From: Flavobacteriaceae bacterium | GTDB lineage: Bacteria; Bacteroidota; Bacteroidia; Flavobacteriales; Flavobacteriaceae | Direction: 5' to 3' | Assembly: GCA_021151665.1 (NCBI GenBank) | Contig: JAGKWW010000052.1 | Coordinates: forward strand, 1-16,695 | DNA length: 16,695 nt | Shown: piece by piece, positions 1 to 8,186 of the stretch | Position numbering within the stretch: the first letter of the stretch is position 1 | How the letters are laid out: each line of letters opens with the position of its first letter | Program-made: the position numbers and the translations under genes | Notes under the pieces: model-generated | What the model saw: the letters and a program-made list of their open reading frames with translations, nothing else | What the model was told of the DNA's origin: nothing | Database searches by the model: none

Positions 1-1643
1 GAAGCGCCTTGTATGGCCAGCCTTTTAGGTGATGTATATTTTTCACTGATGAGAAACTGCGCCGCGTCGACAAAGTCATTAATACTGTTTTTCTTTTTCA
101 TTACACTTCCGTCCGTGTGCCACTGCGGGCCTTTTTCTCCACCGCCGCGCACCTCGGCAATAGCATAGACACCTCCTTTTTCGAGGAAATATAGCAGGCC
201 TACATCATACGACGGATGGCGCACCTGCCCGAAACCGCCGTAACCGTTAAGCAAAAGTGGGTTGTCGCCATTCTGTACCGTGCCCTTTTTGTGGATAATG
301 GTCATCGGGACGTCTACGCCGTCACGGCTTTTGTAAGTGATCCTCTTGGTTTCGAAATGATCGAGCGGGAAGAGCGTCGACTTTGGCCGGATGTAGTCGT
401 TATAATATGGGTCAGATTCGCCTGTGAGCAGGTTGAGCCTGAAATTTTGCGGAGCGATCACAAACGATTGCAGCGTTACAAATAACTGGCTGTTCTCTTT
501 ATCGAGGAAGCTCAGCGCGAATGAAGTTCCCTGCGGCGCGTCAAATTTCCGGATAAACTTCCCTGACGCATCATATACTGCTAAGTAATATTTCGTTGCG
601 GTACGGTACTGGCAGATAATGTATCCTTCATAAAACTTTGTAGTGGTAAGCAGGTGAGTGTAAACCTGTGGTATTATAACCGTTTGGTCATTAAAATTAT
701 CAATAGGGCAGGAGCGCACTTCTCCCCAGTTGTAGCCTTTTGTAGAAAAATAAACGCGGCCGTTATAACACCCGATTATACGGTTTTCGTCCCTGTTATT
801 TTCGAGGATAGTTTTAAAGGTCAGCGATGCGTCCCGAAGGTCGGCATATTTGTAGGTTTTCGCGCCATTTTCTTTGGCCTCTTCGCCGATAAAGAGTTTG
901 CCATCACCTACCCAGAAATCGAGTGCGGCTCCCGAAGCGGTGGTGTCATAGATGAGCCTGTCGTTTTCCTGCGACTGGCCAATAGAGTGGTAGTACAACT
1001 GAAAGGTACTGTCGCGCTCAAAGAAATCGGCGTTAGCATTCCGCTTATAAAAAATACCTTCGTCGTTTTTCCACTCGACATTGGTAAGCCGTATGTTTTT
1101 GAGTACCTCAGGGCTCTCAGTGCTTTGGTCGATGTTGCGGAACCGGATCTCATTGCGGTCGCTGCCGTCGGTCTTCAGGGCATAGGCGAGCCATCTGGAA
1201 TTATCCGAAGGGAAATAGGCGGCAACGGTGGTTTTCGCATCGTTGTAAATTTTGTAGGGGTCAACCAGTATGGTGAACTGCACATCTGCCAGTTTCTTGC
1301 GGTACACCAGAACAGAAGGCTTATTGTTGTCAAACCGGTACTTGTTATAAAAATAACGTCCTTTCTTTACGGGCAGCGCGGTTGATGAAAATGCGCGGTA
1401 TTCGGATATCTTATTAGCGATAGCCTTCGTATTTAACGAATTGATGAAAGCTTCCGTATTCTTGTTCTGAGCTTCTACCCACGACTCCGTTTCGGGCGAA
1501 CGCATACGTTCCATCCAGGCATAATCGTCGGTATATTGATAACCGTGCTTTTTAAAAAGGACAGGGATTTTTTTAGCAGCCGGCGGGATTTGCGAAAAAA
1601 CAGAGCACCAGGCAAAAAGGACAATGTAAGGTAATATTTTCAT
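1..1643 (-). CDS. Prolyl oligopeptidase (S9 family), secreted, 3' end cut by window edge
   Basis: Serine peptidase that cleaves peptides after proline; here probably periplasmic or secreted, because the first 18 residues (ending in SVFSQ) look like a signal peptide cut by signal peptidase I. I read 547 complete codons from the ATG at 1643. Residues about 27-45 (with DYAWM) match the start of the S9A family. About residues 45-430 form the beta-propeller region. The hydrolase domain begins near 440, with NGYGGFG at about 461-472, whose Tyr is the family's oxyanion residue, and RGGGEKGPQWH near 495. The last readable residues are KRLAIQGA followed by the bases TC, so the next codon is TCN, serine, exactly where the family motif GxSxGG puts the nucleophile. 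The Asp and His of the triad lie outside the window. Divergent from the flippase gene; a -7 box lies 7 bases upstream of the ATG. Family assignment is firm; substrate is unknown. Confidence 0.93.
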   Translation of the reverse strand, partial: MKILPYIVLFAWCSVFSQIPPAAKKIPVLFKKHGYQYTDDYAWMERMRSPETESWVEAQNKNTEAFINSLNTKAIANKISEYRAFSSTALPVKKGRYFYNKYRFDNNKPSVLVYRKKLADVQFTILVDPYKIYNDAKTTVAAYFPSDNSRWLAYALKTDGSDRNEIRFRNIDQSTESPEVLKNIRLTNVEWKNDEGIFYKRNANADFFERDSTFQLYYHSIGQSQENDRLIYDTTASGAALDFWVGDGKLFIGEEAKENGAKTYKYADLRDASLTFKTILENNRDENRIIGCYNGRVYFSTKGYNWGEVRSCPIDNFNDQTVIIPQVYTHLLTTTKFYEGYIICQYRTATKYYLAVYDASGKFIRKFDAPQGTSFALSFLDKENSQLFVTLQSFVIAPQNFRLNLLTGESDPYYNDYIRPKSTLFPLDHFETKRITYKSRDGVDVPMTIIHKKGTVQNGDNPLLLNGYGGFGQVRHPSYDVGLLYFLEKGGVYAIAEVRGGGEKGPQWHTDGSVMKKKNSINDFVDAAQFLISEKYTSPKRLAIQGA

Positions 1644-1650
1644 GGCCTGC

Positions 1651-1658
1651 CAAAGATA
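1651..1658 (-). promoter_or_regulatory. Bacteroidota -7 box for the prolyl oligopeptidase gene
   Basis: TATCTTTG on the minus strand matches the Bacteroidota -7 consensus TAnnTTTG exactly. Only 7 bases separate it from the ATG at 1643, so the transcript would have almost no leader. I see no convincing TTTG -33 element at the usual distance, so this is supported by one element only. Confidence 0.55.
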
Positions 1659-1709
1659 ATTATTACGAGTCGTTAGTATGATACAGGCAGGATTACTTTT
1701 TATTTACTT

Positions 1710-1742
1710 TTTGCTGCACAACCATTAATATGGCTATTTTTG
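1710..1742 (+). promoter_or_regulatory. Promoter of the flippase operon (TTTG-N21-TATTTTTG)
   Basis: TTTG at 1710-1713 and TATTTTTG at 1735-1742 match both Bacteroidota promoter elements with a 21-base spacer, within the usual 17-23 range. Transcription would start near 1746-1750 and give a leader of about 30 bases before the TTG start at 1779. It is the first promoter of the six-gene run to 8168. Confidence 0.7.
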
Positions 1743-1778
1743 TGTTAACGAGAAAACAACAACCAAAACGAGCCGGCC

Positions 1779-3230
1779 TTGTACAAAAAACTTTTTCAGC
1801 AGACAGCCATATACGGTATCGCTACCGTGGTGCCGCGAATGTTCAGCTTTATACTTACACCGCTATACACTTCGCCGGGGGTTATGGATGTCAATAAATA
1901 TGCTGATGTTTCCATTATATTTTCGTGGCTGGCCTTCTTCAATGTGATATTGGCGTACGGAATGGAAACGGCTTTTTTCCGGTTTTACCATACAAATAAC
2001 AAGAAGGAGGTACTCAGCACTTCTACAATATCGCTATTCTGGTCATCCTTGATGTTCCTTGGCCTCGGCCTGCTCAGCCGCCGTTATTTATCCGAGGCAG
2101 CCGGAATCGATGTGGAGTACGTAACGTATACTATCTGGGTGCTGGTACTCGATGCATTGGCGGTAGTGCCTTTTTCGAAGCTGCGTGCCGAGGGGCGCCC
2201 TATATTCTATGCCGCGGTTAAGATCGGGAATGTGGCGCTCAACCTGGCGCTGAATTTCTTTTTCCTTGTCTACCTGCGCGATTTGGCGCACAATCATCCG
2301 GACAGTTTCTGGAGTGCTATTTATGTGGAGGATTGTCAGGTAGGCTATGTGTTTGTCGCCAACGTTATCGCCAGCCTGGCCACGCTTATAGTCTTATTGC
2401 CCCATTACCTGAAGTTGAGTTGGCACTTTAATGCACAGCTTTGGAAAAGCATGATGGCTTACGCCTTGCCGGTTTTAGTAGCCGGGCTTGCCTTTGTTAT
2501 CAATGAAACTTTTGACAGGATATTGCTCGACAAGCTTCACGTTCCCAAATCAGAAGTTGGAGCTTACTCAGCCTGTTATAAGCTCGCGCTTTTTATGACG
2601 CTCTTTTCTACTGCCTTTCGGTTGGGTATAGAACCTTTCTTTTTTAGCCATGCGGGTAAAGAAAATGCCCAACAGACCTATGCAACTATTACTAAGTATT
2701 TTGTGATCTTCGGGTCGGTAATCCTTCTGGTGGTTATCGTATTCGCAGATTTGCTGAAAGTACTGATCATAAAAGACGAATCGTTCTGGACAGCCATGAA
2801 GGTGGTGCCGCTTATTATCCTGGCCAACTTCTGCCTCGGCATTTATAACAACCTCTCGGTATGGTACAAGCTCACCGATAAAACCATGATGGGGGCCTAT
2901 ATTTCTATTGCCGGTGCGGTAGTTACGCTGGCGCTGAATTTTGCACTTATTCCCAGCCTTAGCTACTATGGGTCGGCTATTGCCACACTGGCGGCATACG
3001 GCACTATGATGGCCATCTCGTGGTACCTTGGCAACAAATATTACCCGATTCCATACGATACGAAGAAGATCGCCCTTTACCTTGGCGCATCCATTGGGCT
3101 CTCTGCATTATCCTTTTATGTTAAGATATTCCGCGAAAGCTACCTGTTCGGTATCGTGGCGGTCATAGTTTTTATGGCGATCTTATACAGAAATGAAAAA
3201 GCAACGCTGCAACGGATAATCCGGAGGTAA
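1779..3230 (+). CDS. Wzx-like polysaccharide flippase (MATE/MOP superfamily)
   Basis: An integral inner-membrane protein of 483 residues, the usual length for Wzx/RfbX flippases, which move lipid-linked oligosaccharides across the inner membrane. The opening (KKLFQQTAIYGIATVVPRM, then FSFILTPLYT) is the amphipathic start plus first helix typical of the Flavobacterium members. Further hydrophobic segments recur to the C-terminus, about 12-14 in all, with charged loops such as the one near FDRILLDKLHVPKSEVGAYS. The start codon is TTG: in frame, no ATG occurs between it and the stop at 1746-1748, and the next methionines lie inside the conserved N-terminus. It is first in the run with dut and a sugar nucleotidyltransferase, which fits a role in surface polysaccharide export. 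The cargo cannot be read from sequence, and O-antigen, capsule or another lipid-linked glycan are all possible. Confidence 0.88.
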   Translation: MYKKLFQQTAIYGIATVVPRMFSFILTPLYTSPGVMDVNKYADVSIIFSWLAFFNVILAYGMETAFFRFYHTNNKKEVLSTSTISLFWSSLMFLGLGLLSRRYLSEAAGIDVEYVTYTIWVLVLDALAVVPFSKLRAEGRPIFYAAVKIGNVALNLALNFFFLVYLRDLAHNHPDSFWSAIYVEDCQVGYVFVANVIASLATLIVLLPHYLKLSWHFNAQLWKSMMAYALPVLVAGLAFVINETFDRILLDKLHVPKSEVGAYSACYKLALFMTLFSTAFRLGIEPFFFSHAGKENAQQTYATITKYFVIFGSVILLVVIVFADLLKVLIIKDESFWTAMKVVPLIILANFCLGIYNNLSVWYKLTDKTMMGAYISIAGAVVTLALNFALIPSLSYYGSAIATLAAYGTMMAISWYLGNKYYPIPYDTKKIALYLGASIGLSALSFYVKIFRESYLFGIVAVIVFMAILYRNEKATLQRIIRR

Positions 3231-3275
3231 TGTAATAATAAAGTAAAATGAAAAGCGGCCATAGCCGGCTTAACC

Positions 3276-3283
3276 TATATTTG
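3276..3283 (+). promoter_or_regulatory. -7 box in front of dut, inside the operon
   Basis: TATATTTG matches TAnnTTTG exactly and ends 12 bases before the dut ATG at 3296. It lies within the in-frame extension that an ATG at 3248 would give, which argues for the later start. No clear TTTG is seen at -33, so it may be a weak internal promoter giving dut and downstream genes transcription independent of the flippase. Confidence 0.45.
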
Positions 3284-3295
3284 ACATTTAAGAAT

Positions 3296-3730
3296 ATGAC
3301 CATAAAGATCATCAATAAATCGGGGCACGAACTGCCCGCCTATGAAACCATTGCTTCTGCAGGGATGGATCTGCGCGCTGTAGTAGCGGAGCCTGTAACA
3401 CTTTCCCCTATGGGAAGGGCCATTGTAAAAACAGGGCTTTTCATTGAGCTCCCGATAGGATACGAAGCACAGGTGCGCCCGCGTAGCGGACTGGCAGCAA
3501 AAAAAGGCATAACCGTACTGAATAGTCCCGGAACCATCGATGCCGACTACCGTGGTGAAATTGGTGTAATTTTAGTAAATTTATCCAATGAGGCCCATGT
3601 GATAGAACACGGCGAGCGCATTGCCCAGCTTGTTATCGCAAAGCACGAGCGCGCCGAATGGCAGGAAGTGGAAATGCTTTCTGAAACATCGCGTGGCGAA
3701 GGCGGCTTTGGAAGCACCGGGCATAAATAG
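3296..3730 (+). CDS. dut: dUTP diphosphatase (dUTPase)
   Basis: Hydrolyses dUTP to dUMP and pyrophosphate in the cytoplasm, keeping uracil out of DNA and feeding thymidylate synthesis; active as a homotrimer. All five trimeric-dUTPase motifs are present in order: AGMDLRA (22-28), RPRSGLA (61-67), the uridine-binding segment around TIDADYRGE (80-88), GERIAQLV (106-113) and the mobile C-terminal RGEGGFGSTG (133-142). Asp84 in DADYRG is the expected catalytic Asp. The length, 144 residues, is normal. I chose the ATG at 3296 over the in-frame ATG at 3248, because MTIKII is the usual N-terminus and the extra 16 residues have no family counterpart. It lies 65 bases after the flippase and 34 before the nucleotidyltransferase, and probably has its own promoter box. 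Confidence 0.97.
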   Translation: MTIKIINKSGHELPAYETIASAGMDLRAVVAEPVTLSPMGRAIVKTGLFIELPIGYEAQVRPRSGLAAKKGITVLNSPGTIDADYRGEIGVILVNLSNEAHVIEHGERIAQLVIAKHERAEWQEVEMLSETSRGEGGFGSTGHK

Positions 3731-3764
3731 AACATTCACCAAAAACAAATCATACCCAAAAAAC

Positions 3765-4775
3765 ATGAAAATTATTGTACCAATGGCCGGGCGCGGTTCA
3801 CGCCTTCGCCCGCACACCCTAACCGTTCCGAAGCCTTTGATCCCTATTGCAGGTAAACCAATCGTGCACAGGCTCGTAGAAGATATTGCAGGTGTGCTTA
3901 ACCAAAAGATAGACGAAATCGCTTTCATTATCCATAAAGATTTTGGCGACCAGGTGCCAAAGGACCTTATTGCCATTGCTGAAAAATTGGGCGCGAAAGG
4001 CACCATTTACTATCAGGACCAACCACTTGGCACTGCCCACGCGATCATGAGCGCGAAAGAATCGATGAGCGGGCCTTTAGTGGTGGCTTATGCCGATACA
4101 CTTTTCCGTGCCGATTTTACGTTAGATACTACAGCCGACAGCGTGATCTGGGTGAAGCAGGTAGAAGACCCGAGTGCGTTTGGAGTGGTGCAGCTTAATG
4201 AAAAAAATGAGATCGTAGACTTTGTTGAAAAGCCTGCCGATTTTGTGTCCGATCTGGCCATCATCGGGATCTATTATTTCAAGAGTGGCGAAACACTTCG
4301 CAGCGAATTGCAATACCTCCTGGACAACAACATTATGAAAGGCGGTGAGTATCAGCTTACCGATGGCCTTGAGAACATGAAGCAGAAGGGCATGAAATTT
4401 GTTCCCGGAAAGGTAGACGAATGGATGGACTGCGGAAACAAAAACGTTACGGTAGAAACCAATACACGAATGCTTGGATTCCTGCACCAGGATGGCGAAA
4501 ACATGGTAAGCGAATCGGCAGTGCTGGAAAACAGTACTATCATCCCACCATGCTGTATCGCCGAGGGTGTTGTGCTTAAAAATGCGACTGTTGGGCCAAA
4601 CGTTTCATTAGGGAAAAATACGAAAGTTGAAGATAGTACAATCAAGAACAGCTTGGTGCAGGCCAATTCCGTTATAAGAAATGCCGACCTGGATAATGCC
4701 ATGATAGGCAACAACGCGGTGTTTAATGGTAAGTTTATAAGCATCAGCATTGGAGACTATTCGGTCTTAGAATAA
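3765..4775 (+). CDS. Sugar-1-phosphate nucleotidyltransferase with beta-helix tail
   Basis: Cytoplasmic enzyme of the RmlA/GlmU-like class that joins a sugar 1-phosphate to an NTP to make an NDP-sugar. The nucleotide-binding signature GRGSRLRP followed by PKPLIPIAGKP is at residues 9-32. Asp111 in YADTLF is the likely metal ligand and EKP (155-157) is the sugar-site motif. From about residue 255 to the end (336) the hexapeptide pattern (SAVLENSTII, VVLKNATVG, TKVEDSTIK) predicts a left-handed beta-helix, as in two-domain nucleotidyltransferases. The start is the ATG at 3765, since MKIIVPMAGRGSRLRP is the conserved N-terminus; an in-frame ATG at 3621 overlaps dut and is rejected. The tail shows no acetyltransferase-specific motif I can name, so it may serve only in oligomerisation. 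With the upstream flippase it suggests glycan synthesis; NTP and sugar are not readable. Confidence 0.9.
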   Translation: MKIIVPMAGRGSRLRPHTLTVPKPLIPIAGKPIVHRLVEDIAGVLNQKIDEIAFIIHKDFGDQVPKDLIAIAEKLGAKGTIYYQDQPLGTAHAIMSAKESMSGPLVVAYADTLFRADFTLDTTADSVIWVKQVEDPSAFGVVQLNEKNEIVDFVEKPADFVSDLAIIGIYYFKSGETLRSELQYLLDNNIMKGGEYQLTDGLENMKQKGMKFVPGKVDEWMDCGNKNVTVETNTRMLGFLHQDGENMVSESAVLENSTIIPPCCIAEGVVLKNATVGPNVSLGKNTKVEDSTIKNSLVQANSVIRNADLDNAMIGNNAVFNGKFISISIGDYSVLE

Positions 4776-4783
4776 AAAGATAC

Positions 4784-6136
4784 ATGAAGATACGATCCCT
4801 TTTTTGCGGAATAATGTTTTCGGGTGCCCTCACGGCGCCCGCAAGCATTTTGTATGCCCAGCAGGAGCCCGACCAGATTGCTTTAGCTAACGATGAGTTT
4901 GAGAACAGCTTTTATGAGGCGCTCAAGCAAAAAGGGATAGAGAATTACGATAAGGCGCTCGAGTCGCTCTACAAATGCCAGACAAAGCAGCCCGAAAATG
5001 CCGCGGTTTACAATGAGTTGGGTAGGAATTATCTTTCCCTGAAACGCTATCCCGAAGCAGAGAAAGCATTCCTGAAAGCAACGCAAATTGACGCTACGAA
5101 CCGCTGGTACTGGCAGGGGCTATATGATGTGTACTACGCCACGCAGGATTTCAACAAGTGCATCCCGATCGTGATAAAGCTTACCGAATGGCGTAAACAA
5201 TATTACCAGGAAGACCTGGTATCGCTTTATATGTACACGCATCAGTATGATAAGGCGCTGGCACTTATTGACGAGCTGGATGCTTCGGTAGGTGTATCGG
5301 ACAAACGTGAGATGTACCGCCTTCAGATATTGAGCGATGCCAAATATGCCAAGCCTCAGAAGGAAACACTCGAGGAGGCTATCCGGAAAAACCCGAAGGA
5401 TGAGAACAGCTACCTTCAGCTGATCTACCTGTATAGCGAAAGCAACCAGGAGGCCAAAGCAGAGGAGATAGCCAAACGCCTCGAAAAAGAACTGCCCGAT
5501 AGCGACTGGGCGCAAGTGAGCCTGTTTAAATTCCACATTAGCCACAATGACGGTGCAAAGGCATCACAGTCGATGTTCCGTATCCTTGGGGGTAAAAAGA
5601 TCGATGGCAAAATAAAGCATCGCGTGCTCAATGAGTTCCTGATCTTTGCCAACAATCACCCTGCATACGAGAAAGACCTCGAAAAGGCTATTGGTTACTT
5701 TGATAATGATAAGGATGTCAATGTTAATAAAGAAGTAGGCAAATTCTTCTTCAACAATAAAAATTATACGCAGGCTTTAAAATATTTTACCAAAAGCCTT
5801 GGCAACAAAGCCGACGATATCGAAGCTATTGAATTACTGTTGCTTAGCTATAGTGAAAGTGGCGATTTTACTACGCTTACTACGAAGGCGTCGGGATACA
5901 TTGATACCTATCCTACCCACGCGCGACTATATTATTATGCGGGTTTGGGTGCCAACAGGCAGAAACAATTTGGCAAGGCTAAGGATTGGCTGGAGAGCGG
6001 CCTCGATTTTGTAGTGGATAATCCGGAGCTTGAAGCCGGCTTTAACCGTGAACTGGGAGAAGCTTACAAAGGCCTGGGCGACGCTAAGAAAAGTGCGGCT
6101 TACTTTGCGAAAGCAGAAAAATTGCAAAAAAAATAA
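4784..6136 (+). CDS. Secreted tetratricopeptide-repeat protein
   Basis: A 450-residue protein with an N-terminal signal peptide (charged MKIRS, hydrophobic core, cleavage likely after ILYAQ near residue 25), so it acts in the periplasm or on the envelope. The rest is nearly all helical repeat. Clear TPR units are seen near residues 50-115 (AVYNELGRNYLSLKRYPEAEKAF is the best example), 120-190, 205-245, 320-345 (VGKFFFNNKNYTQALKYF) and 385-445 (LGEAYKGLGDAKKSAAYF). There is no catalytic motif, so it is probably a scaffold or adaptor. It starts 8 bases after the nucleotidyltransferase stop, and the next gene starts 1 base after its own stop, so it is tightly within the operon. Its partner could be the DUF4292 lipoprotein or the EnvC-like protein that follow; that is inferred from position only. 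Confidence 0.88.
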   Translation: MKIRSLFCGIMFSGALTAPASILYAQQEPDQIALANDEFENSFYEALKQKGIENYDKALESLYKCQTKQPENAAVYNELGRNYLSLKRYPEAEKAFLKATQIDATNRWYWQGLYDVYYATQDFNKCIPIVIKLTEWRKQYYQEDLVSLYMYTHQYDKALALIDELDASVGVSDKREMYRLQILSDAKYAKPQKETLEEAIRKNPKDENSYLQLIYLYSESNQEAKAEEIAKRLEKELPDSDWAQVSLFKFHISHNDGAKASQSMFRILGGKKIDGKIKHRVLNEFLIFANNHPAYEKDLEKAIGYFDNDKDVNVNKEVGKFFFNNKNYTQALKYFTKSLGNKADDIEAIELLLLSYSESGDFTTLTTKASGYIDTYPTHARLYYYAGLGANRQKQFGKAKDWLESGLDFVVDNPELEAGFNRELGEAYKGLGDAKKSAAYFAKAEKLQKK

Positions 6137-6137
6137 T

Positions 6138-6917
6138 ATGAGCAAAATGAAAAAGATAGCGGTGTTTGCATTGCTTGTTGCTACGGTAACTTCGTGTAAA
6201 ACAAAGCAGGCAATTGTTGCCGAACAGGCTGCCAGTGAAGACCGCAATGCGCGCGAGATCATTGCCGGGCACTACAGGGTGCCCAAGCAATTCGAAACCC
6301 TGCACATTAATGCCGATGCACGTTACCGCGACCCAAAGCAGTCGCACAGCGTTACGGCAGACATCCGGATACAAAAAGACCAAAAGATATTGGTGAGCAT
6401 CCGCTTTTTGGGCATTACGATGGCCAAGGCGCTAATTACTCCCGATAAGGTGAGCTACTATGAAAAGATAGGAAACCGGTATTTTGAAGGCAACTACAAA
6501 CTACTGAGCCAGTGGCTGGGTACCGAGCTCGACTTTAACAAAGTGCAGAACCTGCTTATAGGCGAGGCGTTGTACGACCTTACCAAAGGGAGTTATACTT
6601 CCACTATCGAGAATGGTCAGTACAAGCTATCCTCAAAAGATAAAAACCTTACGAAGCAGTTCCTTTTTGAGGGGGCTAACTACCTCCTGAAAAAGCAACA
6701 GGTAGCGCAGGCAGGGCAGGAGCCAAGGAACCTCGATATTAATTATCCTGCACACAAAGAATATCCAAAAGCAATACTTCCCACAGAAATTAAGATAGAA
6801 GCGGAGCAAAAGGATCGCGTAAACATTGATATTTCGTATAACAATGTTACTTTTGATGAAAAACTATCGTTCCCCTATGATATTCCGGAAGGGTTCGAAC
6901 AAATATTTATAGACTAA
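6138..6917 (+). CDS. DUF4292 lipoprotein, possibly LolB-like
   Basis: A 259-residue probable lipoprotein: MSKMKKIAVFALLVATVTSC ends in a lipobox VTSC, with Cys20 the lipidated residue. The residues after Cys (KTKQ) lack the acidic surface-export signal, so it probably stays on the periplasmic face of a membrane. The body is beta-rich. The stretch about 75-150 (ILVSIRFLGITMAKALIT, then NRYFEGNYKLLSQWLG and LLIGEA) follows the layout of LolB: a strand with a glycine, a strand with hydrophobics, a short helix with a large aromatic, then a helix ending in a glycine. I recognise the family as DUF4292, uncharacterised to my knowledge; the LolB link is my inference. I chose the ATG at 6138, one base after the TPR stop; a longer in-frame reading from 6030 lies within the TPR gene. 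ATG at 6147 is an alternative. Confidence 0.85.
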   Translation: MSKMKKIAVFALLVATVTSCKTKQAIVAEQAASEDRNAREIIAGHYRVPKQFETLHINADARYRDPKQSHSVTADIRIQKDQKILVSIRFLGITMAKALITPDKVSYYEKIGNRYFEGNYKLLSQWLGTELDFNKVQNLLIGEALYDLTKGSYTSTIENGQYKLSSKDKNLTKQFLFEGANYLLKKQQVAQAGQEPRNLDINYPAHKEYPKAILPTEIKIEAEQKDRVNIDISYNNVTFDEKLSFPYDIPEGFEQIFID

Positions 6918-6923
6918 GGCGGT

Positions 6924-8168
6924 ATGGCTAAAAAACTCTTAACACTAATCCTTATTTTTATCTCGGCCGCGGGCTGGAGCCAGAATGAGGAGCAGCAAAA
7001 AAAACTGGAACAGCGCAAAGCTCAGATCTTAAAAGAGATCAGGGAGTTCCAGAACCTGCTTAGTGAAGAGAAAACAAAAGAGCGTTCCGTTCTTCATGAA
7101 ATATCCGAAAAGAACCAGAAGATAAAGCTCAGTGAAAAGCTGATCAATACTACCGCAAAGCAAACCAGGCTCCTTACAGACGATATTTACCTGAACCAGA
7201 TCGAGATCAACAAGCTTAACCGCGAGCTTAAGGTGCTTAAGGAAGATTATGCCAACATGATCCTGAAGGCGTACAAAAGCCGCTCGCAGCAAAGCCGCAT
7301 CATGTTCATCCTGTCATCCCAAAACTTTCTTCAGGCCTATAAGCGCATGCAGTACATGAAGCAGTATTCCAGCTTCCGCAAGATACAGGGGCAGGAAATA
7401 CGCACCAAAATGGATCAGGTAAACGTGCTGCTCGAAAGGCTTAACGGAAAGAAAGCAGCAAAGGAAAAGGTGCTTGCCGAAAGTGAAAAGGAAAAGGAAG
7501 CTCTTGAAAAAGACCGCCGTGAGAAAGAAGAACTGGTACGGGTTATCCAGAAAGACAAGAAAAAATATACTGCCGATATCCGCAAGAAACAGCAGGAATC
7601 GCGCGAAATAGACCGCCAGATAGACCGACTGGTTCGCGCGGCTATTATTGCTGCAAACAAAAAGACGGCTAAAGCGCCGACCACTAAAAAAGAAACAGCT
7701 GCCAAAGCGGCCAGCGCACCGGCTACAAAGATCGTTTTAACGGGAGAGGGAAAAGCGGTTGCAGACAACTTCCGGGCCAGCAAAGGACGGCTTCCGTCTC
7801 CGGTAGATGGCTATATCTCGCTGGGCTATGGCGACCAGCCGCACCCGGTACAGAAAAACCTTCGCATACACAGCAGCGGGATTGAGATCACTACGCAGCC
7901 CGGCGCTGCGGTAAAAGCGGTGTTTGGTGGCGAAGTAATGAGCGTGCAGATGATTGCGGGTATGAAGGCGGTATACCTTCAGCATGGTGACTACATCACG
8001 CTTTACCTTAACCTTGCCAGCGTAAACGTAGCGAAAGGGGATAAGGTTTCGATTCGCCAGAGCATCGGTACGGTAAATACCAATCCTGCTACGGGCGCAG
8101 CAGTACTGAAATTCTTTGTGCTGCAAAACACTACGTACCTGAATCCGCAGGTGTGGCTTAGCAACTAG
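6924..8168 (+). CDS. EnvC-like coiled-coil protein with degenerate LytM (M23) domain
   Basis: A periplasmic protein of 414 residues. Residues 1-19 are a signal peptide (cleavage near GWSQ). About 22-245 are coiled coil rich in E, K, R and Q, the layout of EnvC, which binds FtsEX and switches on cell-wall amidases at the septum. An Ala/Lys/Thr linker (about 245-270) leads to a LytM/M23 domain at about 290-412. In active M23 peptidases zinc is held by the His and Asp of HxxGxDI-type motifs and by the last His of HxH. Here His316 is kept but Glu321 (GIEI) replaces the Asp, Asn363 replaces the usual His of the YxHL motif, and Lys396 (LKF) stands where the zinc-binding His of LHF should be. It is therefore probably not a peptidase but an amidase activator, as EnvC is. 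It starts 6 bases after the DUF4292 stop and ends the operon; no hairpin terminator is seen before the convergent thioesterase gene. Confidence 0.9.
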   Translation: MAKKLLTLILIFISAAGWSQNEEQQKKLEQRKAQILKEIREFQNLLSEEKTKERSVLHEISEKNQKIKLSEKLINTTAKQTRLLTDDIYLNQIEINKLNRELKVLKEDYANMILKAYKSRSQQSRIMFILSSQNFLQAYKRMQYMKQYSSFRKIQGQEIRTKMDQVNVLLERLNGKKAAKEKVLAESEKEKEALEKDRREKEELVRVIQKDKKKYTADIRKKQQESREIDRQIDRLVRAAIIAANKKTAKAPTTKKETAAKAASAPATKIVLTGEGKAVADNFRASKGRLPSPVDGYISLGYGDQPHPVQKNLRIHSSGIEITTQPGAAVKAVFGGEVMSVQMIAGMKAVYLQHGDYITLYLNLASVNVAKGDKVSIRQSIGTVNTNPATGAAVLKFFVLQNTTYLNPQVWLSN

Positions 8169-8186
8169 TTTTTTTATTCAGAAGAT

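Noticed and set aside
654..1385. Long open reading frame on the plus strand (243 codons)
   Set aside because: It lies antisense to the S9 peptidase, which has a signal peptide and family motifs in the other strand; the plus-strand product matches nothing I know.
3248..3295. In-frame upstream ATG that would add 16 residues to dUTPase
   Set aside because: The extension has no family counterpart and contains an exact -7 box; MTIKII is the normal start.
3621..3764. In-frame extension of the nucleotidyltransferase into dut
   Set aside because: It overlaps the conserved end of dut in another frame, and the nucleotide-binding motif expects the start at 3765.
6030..6137. In-frame extension of the DUF4292 gene into the TPR gene
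   Set aside because: It would hide the lipoprotein signal peptide and overlap coding sequence of the upstream gene.
8169..8186. Terminator between the EnvC-like gene and the thioesterase gene
   Set aside because: There is a T-run but no stem-forming arms in this 18-base gap.
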